The position numbers and the translations under genes were made by a program. A model generated the notes under the pieces. That model worked only from the letters and a program-made list of their open reading frames with translations. It did no database searches and was not told the DNA's origin. A DNA stretch of 64,000 nucleotides from Nymphaea colorata (Eukaryota > Streptophyta > Magnoliopsida > Nymphaeales > Nymphaeaceae): assembly GCF_008831285.2 (NCBI RefSeq), contig NC_045138.2, positions 13,466,571-13,530,570 on the forward strand, written 5' to 3'. Each line of letters starts with the position of its first letter. Position 1 is the stretch's first letter. This document shows positions 51,028 to 61,966 of this stretch, in pieces.

Positions 51028-54000
51028 TCTGTTTTTCGTAGTTCTTGTTGCTGAGGTGTCAAGTATTTGTATGTACGCACCACGCCAATCTGATGGAGTG
51101 GGGTCTCTAATGCGGTTATGCTTTCAACATTTGAAGAAGCTAACATGGTATGCCTTTTGTAATTTGATTGTTTTGTAGTTTGATGACTATTTTTTTTCCA
51201 AAGGTACCAATATGATCAAAACCTCAAAATATACTTTACGCCATTTTATTCTTGCTTATCATTGACCTCAATGTTACTTCTTTAAGCCGTCTGTTCAGAA
51301 ACATCCGATAAAGAATGTTATTTCTTTCAATTTTTAGATATCAATTTATTTGATGCGAACACATCATCAGACCATATTGCTGTTATTTGTTCAGTTGGTT
51401 CGTATTGTTCCCCTCGTGCATTTCAAGTCCGTTGATTAGGTTACCGTAAACTTGGTTCGAAGATTAAGCAGCTCCTGTAGTCTTCCTCTTGAGGCCTATT
51501 GAGGTTTCCTGAGTGTTCCAAGCAGAGCACGTACGAGCTGAATCATGGATGGTCTTAGAGAAAATCTTTGCATGGCAGGTCCGTGGTCATAATCGAAGAG
51601 TGTTTTATGAGGTGGAGCCTAATCTGTATCCAAAATTTTTTGTACTCGTGCTAGATTCTTGGAAAGCTGGTCGATATCAAGCATTTGCTTGTAAAGGAAT
51701 GATTTAGCGTCTGAATCTATAGGATTTTATGTTCTGTTCTGAACGCCATGGTTTCCCATTTTGTGATTGTATCTAGGAAAATTATCTGGATGCCATATCT
51801 CGATTTACACGATTTTGTTTTAACCCCTAACGATATTTTGGCGTTTCAATTATTATTATTATTATTATTATTTTCTAATGATAGAGCTGTCCGGCATAGG
51901 TGTGAAAGTTCTCATTTTTATTCATTTTTAATCTTCGTGTGTATTAAAGGGAGGGCTGGCACAGTAGTACATCGACAAGTGGTCATATTCGTGATATGTC
52001 AAAAGAAAAAAGATCAGAATCGTGAGGAGATATTTTGCCCTTAAAAGATTATTGTATAACATTTCATGAGTTGGTCTTGAAGCAACCAGAAAAGATTCTG
52101 CAAGGTGCAATGAAGAATCCAATAGGTATTATTTAATTAGACAATGGTTGATCACCAGATCTAAATTCAGAGGTTGGTTCAGATTGATGCGACATGTGGT
52201 AGCAATCAAGTAGGGGATCAATACCGGCCGAAAATCTCATACACGAATCCCTGAGGGCTCCATCGTTCAAGTTCAAGTTTAAAAATTTTCAGTAGGCAAG
52301 GTCTTGACGACCCACTTATGGTTGGGGTGTCAAACCAATCTATGTACTTTCTACGACCTCTTGTTTAGAAACGAAGGTGGTTCGATTATGAAGAATGTGG
52401 CTATAGTTTATGAAATTTCATACTCGAGCTGGGTTTTGAAACTGGGTGGATCTGAAATTGTTCAAGGTTTATAAAAAAACTCAGAGTCTGATGCTCACTC
52501 GAGCAGGATGGAAGTCCAAATTCCCCCAAAGCTTGTCAACACTCCCAAAGCTTGTCAACATTCATATGATCAATTTGGAAAAATCACCAATGTGCAGTAA
52601 GAACATGAAAAATAGCAAGATGCCAACATTGTTGACGTTAACAGAATGACCTTGGACACTGACGGGTTCTTTCCACCCTCCTTTTCTTTCTTAATTTAGA
52701 AAACATGTTGGCTTTCCAACCAGCGATTTGTCGAGCGGAACGGGCGTTTGAAAAGAAGTCTTGACAGCAGGATGAGCACTTTATGACTTTTTTTTTATAT
52801 TAAAAAAGAAGTTTGTCGATCTAAAAGCATCTTTGGACCTTGTATAAGCATGATTGACTTATGGACGACTTTATCATTGTTCTTTTTATTGAAGTATGAA
52901 ACAGAAGGTATAGGGAGTGGTAATCAATCTACTCATGTAGAAATTGATTTGAATATTGTGTCGACCTTGCGATTTGCGCGCGTCGATATTGGAACGTGAA
53001 AACAAAATCTCATGTGGTATAAGATGGTCAAAAGTTTTTCATTTCCTTGCATTCATGAAGCTTGAAAGTGACGCGCATTCGTAGAATTGCTCTAGACTAC
53101 TTCGAAGAGCATGACTCTCAGGCAAATGAATAATACAAGCTTTTCACTTTCTCACTACTTTAATTTATCTTCACATATATGCTAGCCAGTCTGATAAGGG
53201 GCAAATGAAGAGAAATTTACTCATGTTAAAAACTTGAGATCAAGAAAGAAATGCTAAAAGCTGTGGAAATTTCAACCACGTCGTGGATCAGCATCTTACC
53301 CTGGTTCTAACAAAATAGAGAGGGCCATTATGCGGATGAAACTCCATTAGTATTGCAAGTTGTAAATAATAATCATCGGACGCTTGAATAATAAAGCAAA
53401 TGATCGCCTCCCACTTTAGTTTTCCTTTACCAAAGTCGGATCTTTTTTGTTATCTTTCCAGGGAAGACACCTTCTTGATCTTGCTGTAGGTTTAGAAAAG
53501 CCATTTGTGATGGCTGACTTTTTCCATGTGATATGCAGCAAAGGTTTTCTTTCTAAGTCACCTCTATATTCTTATTCCTTAAGAGTACTTTCAGATTTAA
53601 TTGCCTAATAAAATGCAAGTTGTAATTTGTAATAAAAACATCTCATGGAACCATAAAATGGAAAAGAAGAAAAGGTCATAAGTTTCGCCCAGGGGTTTGA
53701 CACATTCAACGCAACCCAACTTAAGCCTACCTTAGACTTTGAACTTTAATAAAATAAATCTTGTTCTCGGCAAAAGAAATATTCAACAGAATTCCAAAAA
53801 TCATTACTTTGCACTTGATCTTAACCAAAAGGCTGTGAAACGTATAAAAGTCATTAATTTGGAGAAATTGTACATATCAAACACAAATTTGATGCTTTGA
53901 AGCTCAAATTATATATATAAAAGCTGCAGCTTTTTGAAGGAGGACAAAAGCTTCGGCAGTTGAAATGTTTGGCGCCTTCAGCCCACAAATTTATACTTAA

Positions 54001-54130
54001 ACTAACTGTTGGATACCAACTACGAGATGTAACGGTCGAAACTCAACTGGCTGAAGACAACAAACCCAAAAACACGCATGCATTTCTAAATTTCTAATGT
54101 GTTGCAAGTAAAGGCGTGCTTGAAGAGTTG

Positions 54131-54230
<100 letters not shown>

Positions 54231-55258
54231 GTTTTTACGTAGAACATTTAAAGGTAAGAGACGACTATCTTGTCTTGTGGGTATTGCACCTACTTTTGAG
54301 TACCAAGAAAACAAATGTCACGTGTTAACGTCATGAATCTTAACACTGCAGCCCATAGTTTTAGCCGAACTGCCATGTAGGAAAGGGCCCGTTTTCTGCC
54401 GGAGTCTGTTCACCTATACAAGTAAGAGTAGATGAGAACGTTGGACCGTAATGTTAGTAAAAGCTATCCCCCGTAGCTTGACCGTAGAAAAGCAAAGGCA
54501 ACTCCGAATCTTTTGTAGAAGATAAGTGGAACATGATTGTGACACCAAGCCTACGCCTTTCTGCCGCAAGCGCGAAACTTTTACTTGTTCTGGCCAACCC
54601 ACTTTGTCCCATTTCATATCGCACTAATATGAAACTAAAGGCCTGTTAAAGCATCGGCACTTCTTTTGGGGTTAGGTGATACCAAACCACCAACTTTTCT
54701 GAAACTGTTGAACCAGTCATGCTTGCTTAGTTATTGTTGTGAAGGAAATAGATCCCGTAAAACAATTTACCACCCAAAAATAAGAAGTATCATAATTATC
54801 TTTCCGAACTTTCTAGAAATTATATAGTATGTATAAAAAGATTACTATGTAGTTGTGAGAAAACTAGTTATTTTGACTGTGTGCGTAAAATGTCTGTGTG
54901 CGTATGCTTGCACGCGAAGAAGATATTTCTCTGAGAATGAGATAAGAACACATTTTCAATTTAATTACACGAATTTCGGGAATTGAACGGTGCAGCTAGA
55001 TATAGTTAAAGGTTGCTGGGAGCATCTGCAGATAAAATAATAAATAAAAGCAGGTGAACGTTGCTTATTCCGCTTTGGCCACTGTGTTCAGGTCAAGAGT
55101 TTGGGATGCTCTGCAAGCAGAACGGGACGACGCCCATGTGCCATTATGCTCTGTTTCCTCATCGTTTGAGTTGGTGCCAACTCAAACCAGTAGAGAGATG
55201 CTTCGAAAGCCAGTTGCAAACTGACTTAAGTAACTTTTAAATTTAAGGGGTGCGTCAC

Positions 55259-55259
55259 T

Positions 55260-55292
<33 letters not shown>
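55259..55292. repeat. Compound microsatellite (CA)n(TA)n
   Basis: About 10 CA units followed by about 7 TA units, in the 3' flank of the DUF662 gene. Confidence 0.9.
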
Positions 55293-55293
<1 letters not shown>

Positions 55294-55517
55294 CATAGAG
55301 AGGGTACAACTCAATGGATCTTGTCAATTACATGTCAAGTTTAATACAGTTAACAGTCATCCAAGGTCGAGCAAGCAATGTTCACAAGAACCCCCACAAA
55401 CAACAAAACAAAAAAGCACGCGCACCGGCAACAAATAATTGAATGCACAAGACACACACCAAACCACACACTTTGTTACAGAAAGTCCCCATAAAACTCT
55501 CTCCCTCCATCGCTTTC

Positions 55518-57754
55518 TCAAGGTTTTATGAGCATAGACTCGAGGCTCCTGTTCAGCTCCTCCAACTTTTTCATCCTCAGCCTTTCGCTCTCGGTCACCA
55601 ACTGTTGGTCCAATTTGCATTAATTAGAAGAAGCGAACAAATAATTAAGGTGCCATTGTCATGATCAGATGAAAACCAGACAGGAAAAAAATTTTACAAA
55701 CCCAAAAAGACAGGCATCTTTATGCTCACCTCCATTAGTTTAGTAATCAATTGAGATTTTTCTCTGTTCTTCTCATTGTAAGCCTCGAGCGCGTCTTTGT
55801 ATTCCTTCTCCTGTGATAAAGAAAACATAACGGGAAAAAAGGTGTTACTAGTTTCAAATCATATTCCAGCTCTATGAAAATCACTGTTATATATATAAGA
55901 ATCCCCTATATAGAAGAATCCCCTTCTTGTTCTTCTTTTCAATATAAGAAAGTCAGATTCTCAAAAAGTGAAAAAAAAAACACCTCGAAATGAAAGACCT
56001 AACTACAGGGAGTCGGTACTCAACAGAATCTTAGGACACAAGGCGTATGGGGAAGCGTCAGAGCCAAATTGCAGCCCAATGTCAGAACGTCATGAACATA
56101 ACGGACTCACCTTCTTTACGCAAGCCTGAGCAAGTGGCTTCAACTCTCTGCTCACACTGTCAATCTTTTTGCGAATTGATGATACTTCCTTCCTTGTAGG
56201 ATCTGTCAATGCATCAAGTTCCTGCAAGCAACAAAGATACACAACATACTCATATTAATAAAAAGACATTGCATGCAGCACTAACTTGGCTATGTGCTTA
56301 ACCGTTTCAGATAAGAAAGCGCAATCATTTTGCGATTTAAGCAGGTAAACTTGAGTGGAGACCAACTTAACTAACAACTATATCAAGGAATCCGAACTCC
56401 TCTGCTCCGAGACCAGGGGGATCTACCAGATTCGATCAAACACCAAAAGCTGAATTGTGGGCATCTTCAACCCCCAGCAGGAAGAGCTAAGTCTCCGCTT
56501 CCGCGGAAAGCCATGGAGTGGAGGCTATACGGGCGGCCCCACTCCTGGTTGGCTCATAATTCCTGTGATGACTACACATCATGAAGGTGATTCGATTGGA
56601 CCCAGTTCAAGGCCTAAACCTAGTCTCCGATCTTGGGTCTGACCAACCAATTCATCATCAATTTGATGCATAAGTGTGAAACTTTTTTTCTTTCTCCAAT
56701 TTTTAAGGACAATTGGTTAGTAAAAATTCACAACTACCGCTCCTTCCTTTCTAGATCTCAAGTGAGAAACACTTGGGTTGCAAGGTAGGTCTCCTACCCG
56801 TTCCGGCACTTATGCAGGAGGCAACTAGCCTTGAGGCTTGAACAAAGAGGACTGCTGGGAAGAGCCCAAGAGCTTCTATGTGTCTCATGCAAGCGAGTAA
56901 GTGGTATAACGGCCAAAACTGGAAGGTGGTAGTAGAAAAAGTCATACAAATTTGTGAAAAAACCATCAACTTGCTGGAGAAAGGGAGGTTGCAGTGTTGC
57001 ATGGGGAGCTGTTTTTCCATTTTTCCCTTCTCATGGGTGGGAAGCACTATTTCTATTTGCACAAACACAATCTCCAGGCCTGCTGAAACTTGGATCAGAA
57101 GAGGTACAGGCAAGAAGCATTTTACGGCTTTCCCCAGGGATCTGTCTAAATTGGTTTTGTAATACAACAAGTTTTAGAACATGGTCAGTTACTACCGGCC
57201 CCTGATCCTTATGTCCAACCATCTTTGACATAAAAACCACAGACATCCGAGTCCCCAGAAACTGGATCCCCTTTTAGCCTTGGCCTCTGTGGAGGGACGC
57301 ATGCACACACGCACACACACATAAAAAACTTTGGGTGTCGAAGTCGTGACGTCTGTTCAACTTGATATGCACGGCCATGCTTCCCAACCAGGAGTTGGGA
57401 ACCCTTAATTTGAAGTTCGAACAGAACTAAGGACGAATTCGGAACAAGGAAGCGAAGAAGCTGAAAAAAGGGTTCCGGTGGTAATTGGTCGGAGCATGTA
57501 CTTACTTCTTTGATCTCCGCCAAGCGCTTGGTCTCTTCCTCGACGCGACCCAGCTGAGCCTGCACCCTTTCCTTCACCTCCATCTTCTTCCTCTCGATTT
57601 GCTCCTCCTTCGCCCTGAAGGCCGTCAGCGCCGACCGGGACGCCTCGTCTTCGTCCCCCTTCTCGTCCTTCACAGTCTCGCTGAAGCTTTCGAGGCTTTT
57701 CAGCCTGAGCACTTGCTGCTGCTGTTCAGACGCCTGCTTCTCTACCTGCTGCAT
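55518..57754 (-). CDS. DUF662 / GORAB-like coiled-coil protein
   Basis: A small plant coiled-coil protein of the DUF662 family (annotated elsewhere as RAB6-interacting golgin or as a transcriptional activator; true role uncertain). Four exons join in phase 0: 57754-57506, 56221-56111, 55810-55730 and 55601-55518, giving 174 residues. A Gln-rich start leads to an acidic segment. Next come the family hallmark ALTAFRAKEEQIERKKMEV, then VQAQLGRVEEETKRLAEI, DPTRKEVSSIRKKIDSVSRE, and a C-terminal coil ending LRMKKLEELNRSLESM. Almost the whole protein is predicted helix with heptads; there is no signal peptide or membrane segment. All splice sites are canonical (GTAAGT, GTGAGT and GTGAGC donors). 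Intron 1 is 1.3 kb and has open frames that are not part of the protein. Upstream on the coding strand is a GA-rich run (57829-57850), typical of plant leaders. Confidence 0.92.
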
Positions 57755-60700
57755 CTTTTCCCTCCCCACAGAAGAACACCAACTTGGGGATGAGTCAGAA
57801 ACCCCTACCGTCTCTCCCTCACGCGTTCTCTCTCTCTCTCTCTCTCTCTCCTTAAAGATTAAAGACTCAAGAGTAATGGCGTCCTTTTGCAGGCACTGGG
57901 TGGCGTAGGCGAATATAAACAGTAGGCTTAGGATGAGACAAAGGGGTGGGATTTGTTATTGAGAATAATTTCTCATGAAGGGAGAGAGGCGTAATGACTC
58001 ATGTACCATTACTCTGGTTTTTGTATTTCAAAAATGTGCCTGCCAGCTTTGAACCATGATAAATAATTGATCCCCTGCTAAATGACTAAAGTAGCCTCCT
58101 TTATATGGAAAAGCAGCTTTTACATCTTGGTTGGTTGGTCGGTACCCTTTGCCAAAGGAGAGCACCAAGTTGGTGATAACTGCTTGCCCCTTATTTTATT
58201 TCAATTCTAAACGCTCTTATCTGGTTTGGTTAGCTTCTATCCTTGCTAAAGCATGGTCAGTTGGTCAACCGTTCGGCGTCGCTCGTAAATTAAGCTTTTA
58301 TGCTTTTCTAATTACAAACATCGCCCTTCTTTTTTGCTTTTTGAAGGTGAAAACGAAATGCCATTAAAAATTCAATGCCAACGGGACATTTTCTAGTCAT
58401 AAATAAACTTTTTTCATATTTTGTTTGATTTGTTGTCCTTGACTCCTTTCAACCGTTCTTTTCTCTTATCACAGGGTGTCGGCTACACGCGGCATTTTCT
58501 TTTTTTTTTTGGTTTTGTTTTGTTTTTATAACGTTGGCCTTTATAACTAAGGGTGACATAAGTTGATCTAATCGCCCTTCTTGTCCTTGGATTGTTAGAT
58601 TGGGTACTTGGTCAACTGGTTCGATCAGTTAGGTAAGGGTGCTACATCTGATGATGCTAAGCATGATCATCAGAGTTCCTCCACAAGTGATTGATTACCT
58701 TCTCCTTCCAGCTTAGCTACCAAGACTAAGACTAAATTAGTGTAGTGGGTGGTACTAATTCCACACATGTACACAGAATCTGCAGATCACACGTTTATTT
58801 TGGCAGACCAATTGCATGCCCAAGGTTTGCAGATACCGGCGGTAATTAAGTTGGTTTAATCTGCCGTTCTTGACGGTTCTGCAGCCGAATCAAACTGGAT
58901 TCTCGATGCATTTACCCAACTCTACTATTTGTTGGCCTTCACACGCTTAGCCGCAGAAAAAACAGAAAGCAAAGGCACGACAAAGCTAGCGTTTAGTTGG
59001 TTCAAGTGAAATGAACACTTCACTTCTTTTCTGTTTTGTTCCTTGCATGTGGGTCAAAGAAAGCTTTTAGATCTCTCTCTCTCTCTCTCTCATTAAATGA
59101 AAATGGTGTGGTTTTATAAGAGGAAGTTTAGTGGGGAGGGCATTTTTGGGTAGGAGAGAAGCATTGGGATGATGAGACAGTGTGAGGGATGATGCTTAGG
59201 AGTGCCGTCAGAGGGAGTTGGGTTGGGTAGGGAGTAGGCCAATAAGAAAGGGGTCACGCTCATAGCCGTAGACAGGAAGATACGTGGGAGAGCTAACCCT
59301 AACTAACGCCCCTCTCCTGATGATGCATTGACACCAAAACTGCTACTGTCTATGCATTTGGAGAAAGAAAGGGAATCCAACCGACTCCCCACAATTTTTT
59401 TTTTGGCCTAAACCTGGATTCAGGCTTACAAGAATTTGACAAGGTGGTGTTCCCTGTTTGTCTTAAAGTTTCTTTTTTTTTTTTTGGGTTGGGGTCCAAT
59501 ATTCAAATGAAAAATAGTTGAAAAATAAGATTTCCTTATTTGAGTTTTTTTTTTTTTTTAAATCTCGCAGCCACGGGCACCACGATTGAATCGAATCGGA
59601 AACTTTAGCTTCATCTTTAGCTTTTTCTTTTCCGAAATGAAAGTATAAAGTTGCATCGTCCATTCAAGTGGAATCAGACAATAACGGATGCATCGGTAGA
59701 ACCCCGAAGCTAATGCCCTTATCATAATCTATTAAAGTTCATGTTAGCGGCAACGCCTCTTTCTTCTTCCCCTTCCCCTGCTAGCATAATACATAATTGA
59801 ACGTTGATCTGCTCCAAAAGGTATTGGGAACACTACATGACTAACATTTATGTGAAGATCGGAATATGACAGTCGCCACATTCAGAAAGATTGAGTCACC
59901 TTTTCCTATAACTGCGGCAAAATTGTGGCCTCCGCACATTTTTATGGTTTTTGAACCATGGTTGTATTTGTTATTGCATTAAAACTTGCTTCGATGTATT
60001 AATTCATCCGTATGTCAAATCTCCAATGCCATGTATAATCAATCGTGAGTAAGGCTATACATTGCCCAACTAGGACCCAGACTCAGCATCATGAGGTACC
60101 TGCCATGGCCAAGTCAAGCAACCTGCCTACACAGACGAGCCCAGTTCAGCTTAATATTGTTCAATATAAGACCAGGCCAAAGTCAGACTGACAATTTTCA
60201 AGGTGGGTGCCATGGGCGGCCCCAGCCGCCGCATGCCATAAGGTTAAAATTTTCGCGAGGGTGAACAGAAATTTGAGCATAGGAATGATTTGAACATGGT
60301 CCAAAACGTCATGTTGAAGCCAATCTCTAAGATGATGCAGAACAAACCAAAGATGACATATTGACATGAAGGCTTTTATTTTTTGAAGTTTCTACTTGCG
60401 TGAATAAAAAGAACACAACAGTTAACTCGACATAGTTCGTTACCATAAATGATCATGAACCCCATCGATTATTACATAAAATGGAGCCGACAGCAATTAA
60501 AACTAATAACTACATTTTATTGGAGTACGGCCTAAAATTATGGTTCACCTCGGACATCCAAGTGCAATAAATTTAAGATTCATCTTAAACAATCATGGTT
60601 CATTACGCGGGGACTTCTGCGTCATGTGCTGGAGTAAATAATAGGTTGGATTCAAGATAGAAGGACAAGGAGTAAAAAGCATTGGTTCTGATGAAATTGC

Positions 60701-60850
60701 ATGGAAACCCCACAAGATTCAACAGGACATACCGAAAAAATAGACAATTCCAATTCGATCTTTTCTTAAGTTCGCTAGAAGTTCTTTATGAAGCTCCACA
60801 TAAAATGCATACCCCAATTGATGAAGCGCTGCTGGTAATTTTCATGCTTC
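57755..60850. other. Intergenic, no gene recognised
   Basis: The upstream region of the DUF662 gene followed by about 2.8 kb of AT-rich DNA. It has CT runs at 57829-57850 and about 59073-59091, and poly-T runs at about 58501, 59396 and 59550. Short open frames lack domains. No tRNA or transposon with clear ends was found. Confidence 0.5.
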
Positions 60851-60973
60851 AGGCCACGTTTGATGGCCAGGAAAAATACCGTTCATCGAGGGTTTTTTTT
60901 CTTTTTTGTACGGTTTCAACCGATTTCAACGAGCGCCATCAAACGGCGCTAAAATCCCCCCGCTCAAAACTCG

Positions 60974-61030
60974 TTTCCAGGGTAAATTTACCCTGGAAAA
61001 AAGTCGGACCCGTGAGGGTCCGACTTTTTT
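60974..61030. repeat. 26-bp perfect palindrome next to a 15-bp stem-loop
   Basis: The perfect palindrome (60974-60999, half-site TTTCCAGGGTAAA) is overlapped by a stem-loop. The stem-loop has arms 60997-61011 and 61016-61030 (AAAAAAGTCGGACCC and its exact complement) around a GTGA loop. A third, smaller hairpin (AGCGCC/GGCGCT) lies just upstream near 60930-60948. All three lie within the gene-carrying element. Confidence 0.9.
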
Positions 61031-61333
61031 TTGGGGATAATTTTTTTGCCCATTAGGGCTTCTTCCAGCGCTCCTCTCCCTCGCGACCGCTTCCACACAG
61101 GCAAATGTCGCCGTTCGCTGCTGCCGAAGCTCTCGCCTCTTGCCTGCCGACCCATCACTGTCGTCGCCACTAGTCGGTGCTGCCTCTGCCCTCCCCTGAA
61201 ATTTCCCTCCCCTGATTCAATGGTTCCTTGACTGCTTGCGGTTGCTGCTGCCATCGCCACTCGCTGGTGTTATCGCCACCACCGTCGCCCTTCACTGCGA
61301 AAATTCGGGGCTGTTCATTTTCTTCTCTTGCCT

Positions 61334-61858
61334 GCAATATGTGTCCAGAAGCCCCTCCTTGAATTTCAAAGAGCGAAGCTGAAGTTTGAGGCAGAATTGC
61401 AGCAGGAAGCAGAAAATGGGGATTTCACCTACAGCATTGTGAGGCCGACGGCTTTCTTCATGAGTTTAGGTGGGCAGGTTGAGTTGGTAAAGGATGGGAA
61501 GCCATATGTAATGTTCGGAGATGGCAAACTATGCACCTGTAAACCCATCAGCGAAGAGGATTTGGCCTCTTTCATTGCTGACTGCATCTCTTGTGAAGAT
61601 AAAATTAACAAGATTCTCCCAATTGGTGGACCAGGAAAGGCATTAACACCACTTGAGCAGGGAGAATTGTTGTTCAAACTTTTGGGCAAGGAACCCAAGT
61701 TTCTGAAAGTTCCAATAGGAATGATGGACTTTGTAATCGGCATTCTTGATTTTTTGGTTAAATTCTTCTTTTCTCTGGGAGATGCTGCAGAATTTAGAAA
61801 AATTGGAAGGTATTATGCTGCAGAAAGTATGTTGGTGCTTAACCCAGAAGATGAATGA
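61334..61858 (+). pseudogene. Captured fragment of divinyl chlorophyllide a 8-vinyl-reductase
   Basis: The open frame matches the C-terminal half of DVR, a plastid enzyme of chlorophyll synthesis. Recognised blocks are [81 protein letters not shown] and [14 protein letters not shown]. It starts abruptly at AICVQ and ends right after NPE with two foreign codons and TGA. The NAD-binding N-terminal half, the transit peptide and the C-terminal tail are missing. There is no ATG at the start of the frame; the first in-frame Met is at 61457. About 174 codons are open without a stop or shift, so the capture is recent or the frame is kept. It cannot be a working reductase. The frame has no introns, in keeping with DVR being a one-exon gene in Arabidopsis as I recall. 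Confidence 0.88.
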
Positions 61859-61966
61859 ATAAGCAGGATGTTTGGGTTTCAAATTTTTTCATAAAAAATT
61901 TTTCTTGTCTATCAAACTATGCATTTTTTACCCATCAAAAAAATTCCAGGCTATCAAACATGACCT

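Larger units (their letters stand above)
60851..61966. mobile_element. TIR element carrying a captured gene fragment (Pack-TIR type)
   Basis: The left end reads AGGCCACGTTTGATGGCCAGG and the right end, on the minus strand, AGGTCATGTTTGATAGCCTGG: imperfect inverted repeats of about 21 bases bounding 1.1 kb. Between them lie a GC-rich filler with strong hairpins and a piece of the divinyl chlorophyllide reductase gene. The motif GTTTGATGGC or its complement also occurs inside, near 60932 and 61908, like the subterminal repeats of DNA transposons. No transposase is present, so it would be non-autonomous. A clean target duplication was not found, so superfamily is open (PIF/Harbinger or hAT). The left part (60851-60945) has its own inverted GTTTGATGGC copy and might be a smaller nested element. 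Confidence 0.6.

Noticed and set aside
56457-57205. Several open frames inside intron 1 of the DUF662 gene
   Set aside because: They do not extend the family protein, whose exons already join in phase with canonical sites. They may come from old repeat sequence, but no element ends were found.
61328-61858. A functional divinyl chlorophyllide reductase gene
   Set aside because: The NAD-binding half, transit peptide, start codon and C-terminal tail are all absent, so it is a fragment.
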